A model generated the notes under the pieces. It was not told where the DNA came from and did no database searches. It saw nothing but the letters and a program-made list of their open reading frames with translations. The position numbers were made by a program, and so were the translations under genes. From NCBI GenBank assembly GCA_002699025.1, contig PABA01000162.1:1-64000 (forward strand): DNA of 64,000 nt, given 5' to 3'. Positions 42,411 through 51,075 of the stretch are shown here, piece after piece. The DNA is from Sandaracinus sp. Lineage in GTDB: Bacteria; Myxococcota_A; Polyangia; Polyangiales; Houyiibacteriaceae. Position 1 is the stretch's first letter. Each line of letters begins with the position of its first letter.

Positions 42411-43606
42411 GGCGCCTCCTCCTCGGCGCGCGGCCAGAGGAGCTCGAAGCGCGACCCCTCGCCGACGGTGCTCTCGAGGCGAACCGACCCCCCGTGGAGC
42501 TCCACGAGGCGCCGCGTGATCGCCAGGCCGAGGCCGGCCCCGCCCCGCCGCCGCCGCGCCGCCCGCGCCGACTCCTCGTCGCCGCCCCAGACCTGCCCGA
42601 ACTCCTGGAAGACCTCCGCCTGCTGCTCCTCCGGGATCCCCACGCCCGTGTCGCTCACGGCGAGCACGAGCTCTGCGCCCTCCCCCTCCCGGGCCGAGAA
42701 GCGCACCTCGCCCTCGTCCGTGAACTTCAGCGCGTTGCTCGCGAGGTTCGTGAGCACCTGCCTCAGGCGCGTCGGATCGGCGTCGGCGAGCGGGAGGTCG
42801 GCGGGCACGTCGACCACGATCTCCACGGCCTTGCCCTTGCGCTGACCGCGCATCTCCGCGGCGACCTCCTCCATGAGCGGGCCCACGGCGATGGCCGCGC
42901 GCTCGAGGCGGAGCTGGTCCGTCGCCGCCGCCGAGAGGTCGAGCACGTCGTTGAAGAGCGCGATCAGGTGCTGGCCCGCCGAGCGGATGATGCGGAGGTC
43001 TTCCTTCTGCTCGTCCCCGAGCGGGCCGTCCATCTCCTCGAGGAGGATGTCCGCGAAGCCGAGGATGCTGTTCAACGGCGTGCGGAGCTCGTGGCTGACG
43101 GCGTGGAGGAACTCGGCCTTCGCGGCGTCGGCGCGCTCCACCTCCCGGCGGAGGCGCCGCTCGCGGGCGAGGGCCTCGTCGAAGTCGCGGCGCAGGTCCT
43201 CGAAGCTGCGGATGAGCTGGCCGAGCTCGTCGAGCGTGCGGAGCGGGATCGACGCGACGAGCTCGTTGTCGGTCACCATCGCGTCGATGCCGTCGGCCAC
43301 GAAGCCGAGGTCGCCGGTGAAGTCGCGGCCGGTGATCCAGGCGGTGATGCCGGCGACGAAGAGGCCCATGCCCGCGACCAGGCCGAGGCTGAGCAGGAGC
43401 CGCGGCACGCTGAGCGAGACCCGGTAGGCGGCGGCGTCGAGCGAGGGGGCGGGGCGCGGCGCGATGGTCTCGAGCCCCGCGACGCCGAAGAGCGAGACGG
43501 ACACGGCGACGAGCGCGCCGAGGCCGAGCACGAGCAGCACGCTCGCGCGGGCCAGCTCGAGGGGTCGGCGGCGCGACGGCGCCGGCTCGCGCGCGGCCTC
43601 GCTCAA
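42407..43606 (-). CDS. histidine kinase with intact catalytic domain
   Basis: 399 aa from a TTG start (RBS weak), eight bases after the GH15 stop. Two membrane helices (VLLVLGLGALVAVSVSLFGV and RLLLSLGLVAGMGLFVAGI) flank a short periplasmic loop of about 30 residues. A HAMP-like linker (RTLDELGQLIRSFEDLRRDF) leads to the H-box FLHAVSHELRTPLNS (His172). The ATPase domain is complete: NLASNALKFTDEG, VSDTGVGIPEEQ and GAGLGLAITRRL. Overlapping the degenerate kinase by 4 bp suggests coupled synthesis and possible heterodimers. No response regulator is in the cluster. Confidence 0.88.
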   Translation of the reverse strand: MSEAAREPAPSRRRPLELARASVLLVLGLGALVAVSVSLFGVAGLETIAPRPAPSLDAAAYRVSLSVPRLLLSLGLVAGMGLFVAGITAWITGRDFTGDLGFVADGIDAMVTDNELVASIPLRTLDELGQLIRSFEDLRRDFDEALARERRLRREVERADAAKAEFLHAVSHELRTPLNSILGFADILLEEMDGPLGDEQKEDLRIIRSAGQHLIALFNDVLDLSAAATDQLRLERAAIAVGPLMEEVAAEMRGQRKGKAVEIVVDVPADLPLADADPTRLRQVLTNLASNALKFTDEGEVRFSAREGEGAELVLAVSDTGVGIPEEQQAEVFQEFGQVWGGDEESARAARRRRGGAGLGLAITRRLVELHGGSVRLESTVGEGSRFELLWPRAEEEAP

Positions 43607-43613
43607 CGCCCGC

Positions 43614-45503
43614 TCACTGGAAGGGTTCGGGCACCCGGCCGAGGCCCTCGTCGCTGAGGCGGAGGGCCAGATCGATGCGCGCGGCGGCGTTGATCAGGCC
43701 GAGGTGGCTGAAGGCCTGCGGGAAGTTGCCGAGGAGATCGCCGGTGGCCGGGTCGACCTCCTCGGCGAGGAGGCCGAGGTGGTTCGAGGACTCGGCGTGG
43801 GCGAGGAAGACCTCCTGCGCCTCGTCGAGCCGGCCGGCCATGGCGAGCGCCTCGGCGAGCCAGAAGCCGCAGAGGATGAAGGCGCCCTCGGGCCCGCCCA
43901 CGCCGTCGTCGGTCTTGTAGCGGTGGATGAAGGGGCCGTCCCCGAGCTCGCTCCGGAGCCAGGCGATGGTGCGCTCGGCGCGCGGATCCTGCGGGCCGAG
44001 GAAGCCCGTGATGGGCATGAGCAGGAGCGCCGCGTCGGCGTGGTCGTGGCCATAGGCGGCGACGAAGTGCCCCTTCCGCGCGTCGTGGCCGTGGGCGCAG
44101 ATGTCCGCGTGCACCTCCTCGGCGGCGCGCTGCCAGGCGTCGCGGACCTCCTCCGCGCCGAAGAGGGGCGCCAGGTCGGCGCCGCGGCGGAGCGCGACCC
44201 AGCTCATGAGCTTCGAGTGCACGTTGTGGCGCTTGCCGTCCCGCGGCTCCCAGATCCCGTGGTCCGGCTCGCGCCAGCGCCGCTGCACCCCCTCGACGAC
44301 CTCCCGGAGCGAGCGCCAGGCGCGGAGCGTGAGCGAGCCGCCGCCCCGCTCGTAGACGAAGGCGGCGTCGAGGAGCGCGCCGGCCGTGTCGAGCTGGACC
44401 TGATCGCGGGCGCCGTTGCCGATGCGCACGGGGGTCGAGCCGCGGTAGCCGGCCAGGTGGCTCAGCTCCTCCTCGACGGGCACGGGGCGACCGTCGAGGT
44501 CGTACATGATCTGGAGCGTCAGGTCGCTCTCGAGCGTGTCGCGGACGAAGTGGAAGAACTCGCGGGCCTCGCGCCCGGCGCCGAGGAGGTTCGCGGCGCG
44601 GATGGCCATGGCGCTGTCGCGGGTCCAGCTGTAGCGGTAGTCCCAGTTCCGCGTGCCGCCGATCCACTCGGGGAGCGAGGTGGTGGGGGCGGCGACCATG
44701 GCGCCGGTCGGGGCGTAGAGGAGCGCCTTGAGGACGAGCGCCGAGCGGATGACGTGGTGCCGCCAGGGGCCCTCGTAGCCGAGCTGGTGCACCCAGGTGC
44801 GCCAGGCGTTCCGGGTGGCGCGGAGGTGCTCGAAGGGGCGGTAGGCGGTGACGGGCTCGGGCCGGGGGGCGCCCCAGGTGATGACCATCCAGCGGCGCTC
44901 GCCGCCGCGGAGGCGCACCCGCGCGCGCACGCCGCCCTCGTCGCGGGCCTCCCAGGTCGGCTGACCGCCGAGGACGCCCGCGAGGGTCTCGCCGCCCGCG
45001 CCGCGCGCGAGGACACCGTGCTCCATGACGGCGACGCTCGGGACGTCGCGGCCGTAGTCGAAGCGCGGGTCGAAGACGACGTCGAGCTCGACCATGCCCT
45101 CGACGCATTGGATGCGGCGGTGCACCTCGTGGACGGCCGAGCGCGGGTCGTCGGTCCAGGGCATGTAGTCGGTGATGCGGACGACGCCCTGGCCGTCGAC
45201 CTGGAAGAGCGTCTCGAGGACGTTCGTGTCCGGGTCGTAGCGCTGGAAGGAGGAGAAGGGGCGCGCGGCGGGGGTGACGGCCGTGATGCCGCCCTCGGCC
45301 GGGTCGAGGAGCGCGCCGAAGACGCTCGGGCTGTCGAAGCGCGGGAGGCAGAGCCAGTCAATGGCTCCGTCGGCGCGGACGAGGGCGCTCGAGAAGCCGT
45401 CGCCGATGAGCCCGTGGGCCCCGATGGGCATGGTGAGGTGAGGGTCGCGCCGCTCGAAGCGGAAGGGGCGGTTGAGGCGTTTGGCGGCGCTGTAGAGGTC
45501 CAT
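43614..45503 (-). CDS. glycoside hydrolase family 15 glucanohydrolase
   Basis: 629 aa from ATG 45503. The N-terminal beta-sandwich begins IGAHGLIGDGFSSALVRADG and WLCLPRFDSPSVFGALLD, typical of bacterial GH15 proteins annotated as glucoamylase or trehalase. The (alpha/alpha)6 barrel has WIGGTRNWDYRYSWTRDSAM near the catalytic site and the C-terminal general-acid block LLAEEVDPATGDLLGNFPQA then FSHLGLINAA. There is no signal peptide, so it is cytosolic. The substrate is an alpha-glucan or trehalose and cannot be decided here. It is the first gene of a unit followed by two kinases. Confidence 0.92.
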   Translation of the reverse strand: MDLYSAAKRLNRPFRFERRDPHLTMPIGAHGLIGDGFSSALVRADGAIDWLCLPRFDSPSVFGALLDPAEGGITAVTPAARPFSSFQRYDPDTNVLETLFQVDGQGVVRITDYMPWTDDPRSAVHEVHRRIQCVEGMVELDVVFDPRFDYGRDVPSVAVMEHGVLARGAGGETLAGVLGGQPTWEARDEGGVRARVRLRGGERRWMVITWGAPRPEPVTAYRPFEHLRATRNAWRTWVHQLGYEGPWRHHVIRSALVLKALLYAPTGAMVAAPTTSLPEWIGGTRNWDYRYSWTRDSAMAIRAANLLGAGREAREFFHFVRDTLESDLTLQIMYDLDGRPVPVEEELSHLAGYRGSTPVRIGNGARDQVQLDTAGALLDAAFVYERGGGSLTLRAWRSLREVVEGVQRRWREPDHGIWEPRDGKRHNVHSKLMSWVALRRGADLAPLFGAEEVRDAWQRAAEEVHADICAHGHDARKGHFVAAYGHDHADAALLLMPITGFLGPQDPRAERTIAWLRSELGDGPFIHRYKTDDGVGGPEGAFILCGFWLAEALAMAGRLDEAQEVFLAHAESSNHLGLLAEEVDPATGDLLGNFPQAFSHLGLINAAARIDLALRLSDEGLGRVPEPFQ

Positions 45504-45686
45504 GCGGTGACGAGCGGGGGGAGCGGGGGAAGGGTCGGCGGGCGCTCGCGACGAGGCCCGACGGATGCATACCATCATCGCCCGGCCGAAGCGCGCCCGG
45601 ACGGGCGAGATCGCTGACGAATCGCCCTCTGGAGCCGGGCGGGGGCGGGGTGGAAGGGCGAGTCTGCATCCGCCGGCCAGGGCGGC

Positions 45687-45692
45687 TATAGT
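45687..45692 (+). promoter_or_regulatory. -10 element implying a leaderless transcript
   Basis: TATAGT ends six bases before the GTG at 45699; the predicted transcription start is at the start codon and no Shine-Dalgarno is present. No convincing -35. Confidence 0.45.
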
Positions 45693-45698
45693 GCCGCC

Positions 45699-46637
45699 GT
45701 GCTCCGCGCCTTCCCGCCTCTCCTCGCCGCCGCCGCGCTGCTCGGCCTCTCCCCGTCCGCGCGGGCCCAGGACGGCGGCGTGCCCACGAGCTGCGAGGAC
45801 GAGGTGCAGCGGGGGCCGCGCTTCGTGACGCCGGCGAGCGGCGCGAGCGAGGTCACGCTGGATGCGTGGGTGAAGCTCGACTACTCGGCCGGCTACTTCG
45901 CGGAGGGCTTCACGGCGAGCGTGGAGCTCCGCCACTGCGGCGAGGAGCTCACGGCCGTGGAGTGCGAGACGCTCGGCGAGCCGGTCGAGGGCGAGGCGCA
46001 GGTCGTCGGGGGCGAGACGCTCTTCTTCGTGCCGGCCGAGCCGCTCGAGCCGCGGACGCTCTACGCCGGCGTGGCGACGGGCATCGACCAGGACCTCGGC
46101 TTCAGCTTCCGGACCGGCGCGACCCTGGACACGGAGCCGCCGCACCTGCCGGCGCGGCTCGACACGCCGAGCACCGGGCGGACGGAGGGCGACGCGCGCT
46201 GCGGCGTGCCGGCGGGCTTCCGAGTCTCGGTGAGCTTCGACCCCCGCGAGGGGCGCGGCCGGGTGGACGACGGGCCCGAGGGCAGCGTGGAGTACCTGCT
46301 CTACCTGACGCGCGGGGCGACCGTGCGCGCGCCCGAGCTGCGGGCCCGGACGCGCTTCTTCCCGACGAGCCTCCTGACCATGGCCTTCGTGCTCGAGCCC
46401 GAGGAGGCGGTGGCGCCCGTCTGTGTGGTCGTGCACGCGGTGGACGGCGTGGGGAACGTGAACCGGAGCATGGAGCCGGCGTGCTTCGAGCCGGTGCAGG
46501 GGAACTTCTTCGAGCCGATCTGCGCGGCCGGCGGCGCGCCGGGCCGCATGGGCGCGGGCGACGGGGGCGGCGGCCTCGCGGTGCTCGGGCTCGCGCTCGG
46601 GGCGATGCTCTGGCGACGGCGCCGCGCGACGCGATGA
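45699..46637 (+). CDS. secreted protein with a C-terminal sorting tag (MYXO-CTERM-like)
   Basis: 312 aa with a signal peptide (FPPLLAAAALLGLSPSARAQ). A beta-rich body has several Cys (CEDEVQRGPRFVTPASGASE). The C-terminus is Cys-Ala-Ala-Gly-Gly, a Gly-rich stretch, a hydrophobic helix (LAVLGLALGAMLW) and RRRRATR. This is the layout of the Myxococcota C-terminal membrane-sorting tags (Cys, helix, Arg cluster), in which a rhombosortase-like protease cleaves near the tag. It starts a four-gene overlapping operon. Function of the body is unknown. Confidence 0.85.
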   Translation: MLRAFPPLLAAAALLGLSPSARAQDGGVPTSCEDEVQRGPRFVTPASGASEVTLDAWVKLDYSAGYFAEGFTASVELRHCGEELTAVECETLGEPVEGEAQVVGGETLFFVPAEPLEPRTLYAGVATGIDQDLGFSFRTGATLDTEPPHLPARLDTPSTGRTEGDARCGVPAGFRVSVSFDPREGRGRVDDGPEGSVEYLLYLTRGATVRAPELRARTRFFPTSLLTMAFVLEPEEAVAPVCVVVHAVDGVGNVNRSMEPACFEPVQGNFFEPICAAGGAPGRMGAGDGGGGLAVLGLALGAMLWRRRRATR

Positions 46638-47284
46638 GCTGGGCGCCCGACACGCTCGACGGGCTGCGCCTCGCCGCGACGCTCCACGAGGGCGATCCCG
46701 CGAGCGCGCTGGCGGCGCCCGTGCGGGAGGCCTACGAGGACCGGGTGCCAGACGACGAGCGGGCCTTCCTCCGGCAGGTCGCGCCCCGCCTCCGGCGCGC
46801 ACCGGACCTCGCCGCCTTCGACGGGCCCCCGCGGGCCCGGGCGCTCCTGGCCGCGCGCCATGGCGGCGCCGCGGAGGGCCCGACGCCGCGCCGGGGATAC
46901 CGCCCGCCGCCGGGGCTGCTCTCGGCGCTCGAGCGCATGAGCCACGCGCCGCGGGACGACGCCGACGCGGCCGCGCGGGGCCGGGGGCGCGCTTGGCTGG
47001 CGCGGGTGCGGCGCGCCGTCGGGAGCGCGCCGTGGATCGACGGGGCCCTCGAGGAGGCCGGGGCGGAAGAGGCGGCCGCCGTGCTCGCGCTGGCGCGGCT
47101 CGAGTCGACCGGCGAGGCGGCCGACGGGGCCGAGGCGGAGCGGGCGCTGCGCGCGATCCGGGCCGCGCGCCCGCGGGACTTCATCGCGGCCCTCGGCGCC
47201 GCCCTGACCGGCGTGGCCGCGCGCGGTCGCTGGGCGCGCGCGGGCCGCGAAGTGCGAGAGGTGCTCGACGCATGTCGCGGGTGA
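46634..47284 (+). CDS. uncharacterised protein; candidate SctK-like component
   Basis: 216 aa. It is Ala/Arg-rich and helical, with no export signal or membrane helix. Starts MSWAPDTLDGLRLAATLHEG. It overlaps the preceding stop by 4 bp and its end overlaps the following SctL/FliH-like gene by 13 bp. In type III secretion loci the gene before sctL is often sctK, whose product is of similar size and poorly conserved. The assignment rests on position only; no motif proves it. Confidence 0.5.
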   Translation: MSWAPDTLDGLRLAATLHEGDPASALAAPVREAYEDRVPDDERAFLRQVAPRLRRAPDLAAFDGPPRARALLAARHGGAAEGPTPRRGYRPPPGLLSALERMSHAPRDDADAAARGRGRAWLARVRRAVGSAPWIDGALEEAGAEEAAAVLALARLESTGEAADGAEAERALRAIRAARPRDFIAALGAALTGVAARGRWARAGREVREVLDACRG

Positions 47285-47838
47285 TTCGAGGCAAGGGAGA
47301 GCGCGTCGTGCCGGCCGCGGTGGCGGACGCGCGCGAGCGGGCCGAGGCGATCGTGGCCGAGGCGAAGGCGAAGGCGGAGGCGATCCGCGAGGCCGCCGAG
47401 GGCGAAGCCGAGCGCCGGCGCGCCGAGGCCGAGGCGGCGGGCCGGGAGGCGGGTCGAGCGGCGACGGCCGCGGCGCTGCTCGAGGCTGCGGCCGTGCGGG
47501 ATCGGGCGCTCGGGGACGCCGAGGAGGAGCTCCGGCGACTCGCGGTGGCGGCGGCCGAGCGGCTGGTGCACGCGGAGCTCGCGCTCGCGCCGGAGCGGAT
47601 CCGCGACCTGGTCGGGGGCCTCCTCGAGCGGGCGCGGCGGGCCGGCGACCGGCGCCTGCGCGTGCACCCGGAGGACGCGCCGCTCCTCGACGGGCTCCCG
47701 GCGCTGGCCGGCGCGGAGCGGATACACGATCCGGCCCTCGCCCGCGGCGACGTGATCCTCGAGACGGAGCTGGGCCGGCTGGACGGTCGGCTGGAGGTGC
47801 GCCTCGAGGCGCTCCGGCGCGCCCTCGAGGAGCGATGA
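47272..47838 (+). CDS. SctL/FliH/HrpE-family stator protein of a type III-type export ATPase
   Basis: 188 aa. A long, charged alpha-helical N-terminal region (about 20-100, rich in Ala/Glu/Arg, EAIREAAEGEAERRRAEAEA) is followed by the compact C-terminal domain: LRVHPEDAPLLDGLPALAGA then IHDPALARGDVILETELGRL and DGRLEVRLEALRRALEE. The 'RVHPED ... GDVILETELG' signature is diagnostic of FliH/SctL, which tether the SctN/FliI ATPase. No other flagellar or type III genes are present in the window, so this is an orphan relative to its partners. Confidence 0.85.
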   Translation: MSRVIRGKGERVVPAAVADARERAEAIVAEAKAKAEAIREAAEGEAERRRAEAEAAGREAGRAATAAALLEAAAVRDRALGDAEEELRRLAVAAAERLVHAELALAPERIRDLVGGLLERARRAGDRRLRVHPEDAPLLDGLPALAGAERIHDPALARGDVILETELGRLDGRLEVRLEALRRALEER

Positions 47839-48923
47839 GCGAGCCCTCCCCCGACCGCGCGGCGCCGCCCGTCTCGGCGCCGCCCGTCCCGCCCTCGGCG
47901 TGGGAGGAGTGGAAGCTCCCCCTCGGCCTGCTCGCGCTGACCTTCCTCTCGACCTTCTACACGGGCGCGACGATGGAGCTCGGCCGGACGCCCGGGAGCC
48001 TCCTCGAGCTCGGCGCCGGGTGGGTCTTCGCCGTGCCGCTGATGGCCATCCTCCTCGCCCACGAGCTCGGCCACTACGTGGTCGGGCGCCGGCACGGCAT
48101 CGACATCTCGCCGCCCTACTTCATCCCCCTGCCGGTGACGCTCCTCGGCACGCTCGGCGCGGTCATCTCCATCCGCGAGCGGATCCGCTCGCGGAACGCG
48201 CTCCTCGACGTGGGCGCCGCCGGCCCGATCGCGGGGCTCGTCGTGGCGCTGCCCATCCTCGTCTACGGCCTGGCGACCTCGGAGGTCGGCCCGCTGCCGG
48301 AGGCGACGGGCGAGGGCACGCTCATCATGGAGGGGCACTCGATCCTCTACGAGCTGCTGCTCCTCGGCCTGCACGGCCCGATCCCCGAGGGCCACGACAT
48401 CATGCTCAGCTCGACGGCGCTCGCCGGCTGGGCCGGGCTGCTGGTCACCATGATCAACCTCGTGCCCTTCGGGCAGCTCGACGGGGGGCACGTCGCCTAC
48501 GCCCTGCTCGGGCGGCGCCAGCACCGGGTCTCGCGGGCGCTCCTGGTGATCCTGCCGCTCCTCGCGGTGGTCTCGAGCGTGGCCTTCGGGCTCGTCGCGA
48601 GCGCCCGGGGCGAGACCCTGGCCGCGAGCCCGCCCCTCTTCGGCCAGGGCTGGCTCCGCATCCCCTGGGGCTGGATGGCCGGCATGCACTGGCTGATCTG
48701 GGCCGTGTTGCTCGGCGTCATGACCCGCGTCGGGCGCAAGCGCCTGCGGGAGCTGGCTGCGGAGCACCCGGCCGTCGAGGAGGAGCTCGGGCCCGTGGAC
48801 GAGGCCGCGCTCCACCCGCCGGTGGACGACGATCGGCTCTCGGGGGGCCGGCGCGCCATCGGCGTGCTCTGCGCGGTGCTCTTCGTGCTGCTCTTCATGC
48901 CGAGCTGGCTGCGCATCCGCTAG
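47835..48923 (+). CDS. site-2-protease-like (M50) membrane metalloprotease
   Basis: 362 aa, overlapping the SctL-like stop in ATGA. Several membrane helices. The zinc motif HELGH is in a helix (LMAILLAHELGHYVVG) and the second S2P motif NLVPFGQLDGGHVAYALLG is present. This places it with cyanobacterial- and myxobacterial-type M50B enzymes that cut regulatory membrane proteins. It is the last gene of the operon. The helix count is about six to eight. It may process a membrane partner of the operon (inference). Confidence 0.9.
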   Translation: MSEPSPDRAAPPVSAPPVPPSAWEEWKLPLGLLALTFLSTFYTGATMELGRTPGSLLELGAGWVFAVPLMAILLAHELGHYVVGRRHGIDISPPYFIPLPVTLLGTLGAVISIRERIRSRNALLDVGAAGPIAGLVVALPILVYGLATSEVGPLPEATGEGTLIMEGHSILYELLLLGLHGPIPEGHDIMLSSTALAGWAGLLVTMINLVPFGQLDGGHVAYALLGRRQHRVSRALLVILPLLAVVSSVAFGLVASARGETLAASPPLFGQGWLRIPWGWMAGMHWLIWAVLLGVMTRVGRKRLRELAAEHPAVEEELGPVDEAALHPPVDDDRLSGGRRAIGVLCAVLFVLLFMPSWLRIR

Positions 48924-49197
48924 CGAGCGGCCCCGGGCCGGCCGCTCTTCGCGAGATCCAGAGGACTTCGCGGAGGGGACACGTCCGCCCGCTCTTCGGG
49001 AGCGAGCGGCGCGGCGCTACTCGTGCCCGAGCTCGTCATGCGCCAGCGGGCTCGCGACCGCGCCGGGCCGGCCGCTCTTCACGAAGGGACCAGCGCGTTC
49101 GGCGCCGCGCTCCTCGTGCCGAGCAGGCTGCGCATCCCGTCGGCGACGGGCCAGCGGGCTTCGGGGCTTCGGGGGAGTGAGGCTCCGGCGGGGCGCG
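48924..49197. other. convergent gap with degenerate copies of the metalloprotease 3' end
   Basis: CCGGGCCGGCCGCTCTTC occurs at 48934 and again near 49062, and GCCGAGCTGGCTGCGCATCC at 48899 recurs with one change near 49119. This suggests a small, decayed partial duplication of the protease's 3' end. No gene is supported in this stretch. Confidence 0.4.
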
Positions 49198-50961
49198 TCA
49201 GGGCGCGTCGGCGGGGCGGGGGCTCGGGGGCGCCGGGCGGCGCGTGCGGCGGCGGCGCGGCGGGGACGCCTCGTCGCGGTCGCCTCGGACGTCGATGGTG
49301 GCGGCGGCGGCGCAGAGCTCCGGGAGGGAGACCAGGCGCGCCACGCGACCCCCCGGCCCCCGGCGACCCGGCGCCTCGAGGGTCGCGGCGACGGCCGCGT
49401 CGGCCGGCGTGCCCTCGCGCGTGACGACCAGGCCCGCGAGGCAGCGCTCCCAGCCCCCCGGCCCGGGCCGCTCGGCGGCGACCAGATCGAGGCGGAGCAC
49501 GCCCGGGATGCGCGAGCGGGTGATCAGGCGAAGGCGCGCGTCCTGCCAGCGGGCGTCGGCGTCGCGATGGACGACCAGGCGGAGGGCCAGCCCGGGCGGG
49601 AGGCGCAGCGTGCGGGCGCGCGCCGCGAGGGTGAGCAGGCGCTCGGCCGGCGTGGCCGGGAGGCGCTGGCGCGTCGCGACCAGGAGGAGCGCCGGCAGGA
49701 TCCACCAGGCGAGCCCGACGAAGGCGTCGTCCAGGCCCGCCGCCCGGTCGAGCTCGGCCACCCGAGCGAGCGCGAGCGTCCCCCCGAGGAGGAGCGCCAG
49801 CCCAGCGGCGCGGGTGGCGTCGGCGAAGGCCTCGGGCTTCCAGGCGAGCGCGCGCACCTCGCCGCGGGCCCGCTCGAGGTCGGCGCCCTCGCAGGGGACC
49901 CACCCGCCGAGGCGGGGCACGCTCGCCCGCGCCGGCCGCTGGGCGACGAAGAGCAGCGTGCCGGCGAGCGCCCCGAGCCAGCGCCACCCCTCCTCGAGCT
50001 GCGAGAGGGCCACGAGCGCGAGGCCGAGGACGCCCAGGGCCCGAAGCCGAGCCGGTAGGGGCAGCCAGGGGCGCGAGCGCGCCCGGCGCCGAGAGGCCCC
50101 GAGCTCGAAGAGCGCGAGCACCCAGAGCGCGAAGAGCACGACGAGCAGGGTCGCCGCCTGTCGCCCCCAGCCCGGCTGGGCGTCGGCGGGCGCCGGCGCG
50201 GCGAGCGGCGCGGCGCTCGCCGCGGGCTCCACCGGCTCCGCCTCGCGCTGGCTGAGCGCCGACGCCATGGCCTCCGCGGGGACCTCGGCCGCGACCGTCC
50301 AGGGGAGCGTCCGCGGCAGGTGCGCGCGCCGCCAGCTCAGCCGGCTCCGCCCCTCGCCCGTCTCCCGGCTCCGGTGGATCGTGGCGAGCGCGTCGTCCTC
50401 CGGCGGGAAGGCCGCGTCCCCGGGCACGTCGAGGGTCAGCTCCACGCCATCCAGGCCGGCCTCCCAGCCCGGGAGGGTCCACTCGACGCGCACGCGCTCG
50501 CCGTCCTCGGTCGGTCGCGCCATCGGAGCGAGGTCGCTCCGGTAGCGGAAGCGCACCTCGTAGGTGCCCCGCCGGGGCGCCTCGCGCCGCTCGAAGCGGA
50601 GCTGGACGCGGCCGCCTTCGCGCACCCGCACGCGCGGCCGGAAGCGCTCGCCCTGGACCGAGACGAAGCGCAGCGACTCTTCGTCGAGGGCCAGCTCGGG
50701 ATCGAGCCCGGCGACCTCGAGCCCCTCGAGCCAGCCGCCGCGCACGCGCACCTCGACGGCGAGCTGGACCTCGGCGCGCGCCGCGGCGTCGACCCGGACC
50801 TCCGCCTTCACCGTGCGCACCTGGGCGTCGGTCCAGGCGTGGGCCCGACCGGGGGCGCCCAGCCCCGCCGCCAGCCACGCCGCCAGCCCCAGCGCGAGGC
50901 TCGGCGCCCACGCCCCCGAGCGGGGCGCGCGGGACCGTGGACGGGCAGGCCTCGGGCGCAC
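49198..50961 (-). CDS. uncharacterised exported multi-domain membrane protein
   Basis: 587 aa, GTG start. A signal peptide (SLALGLAAWLAAGLGAPGRA) precedes a beta-rich domain (about 45-240; EVRVDAAARAEVQLAVEVRV, REAPRRGTYEVRFRYRSDL). Ala/Pro linkers and several membrane helices follow (AATLLVVLFALWVLALFEL, LGALAGTLLFVAQ, AAGLALLLGGTLALARV, WWILPALLLVATR), then a soluble C-terminal region. The overall layout loosely recalls DUF2207-type proteins but I do not assign it. It lies downstream of the Ser/Thr kinase on the same strand, 114 bp away. Confidence 0.75.
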   Translation of the reverse strand: MRPRPARPRSRAPRSGAWAPSLALGLAAWLAAGLGAPGRAHAWTDAQVRTVKAEVRVDAAARAEVQLAVEVRVRGGWLEGLEVAGLDPELALDEESLRFVSVQGERFRPRVRVREGGRVQLRFERREAPRRGTYEVRFRYRSDLAPMARPTEDGERVRVEWTLPGWEAGLDGVELTLDVPGDAAFPPEDDALATIHRSRETGEGRSRLSWRRAHLPRTLPWTVAAEVPAEAMASALSQREAEPVEPAASAAPLAAPAPADAQPGWGRQAATLLVVLFALWVLALFELGASRRRARSRPWLPLPARLRALGVLGLALVALSQLEEGWRWLGALAGTLLFVAQRPARASVPRLGGWVPCEGADLERARGEVRALAWKPEAFADATRAAGLALLLGGTLALARVAELDRAAGLDDAFVGLAWWILPALLLVATRQRLPATPAERLLTLAARARTLRLPPGLALRLVVHRDADARWQDARLRLITRSRIPGVLRLDLVAAERPGPGGWERCLAGLVVTREGTPADAAVAATLEAPGRRGPGGRVARLVSLPELCAAAATIDVRGDRDEASPPRRRRTRRPAPPSPRPADAP

Positions 50962-51075
50962 CCCCCGAACCTACCGAGGTCCCGGAATTCCACGAAGAAA
51001 CCGGCAACGGCGCGCGCGGGCAGCTCGGAGGAGCCGCTCGCGCGCCGCTCGGGGACGGCGGGAGCCCTCCGCCGC

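Noticed and set aside
43614-46802. Extension of the GH15 frame to more than 1000 residues
   Set aside because: The upstream 430 residues overlap two other genes and lack homology; ATG 45503 starts the conserved fold.
49023-49424. Short plus-strand open frame after the M50 protease, with LLVPSRLRIPS resembling the protease C-terminus
   Set aside because: No ribosome binding site and it runs into the minus-strand gene; better explained as decayed duplicated DNA.
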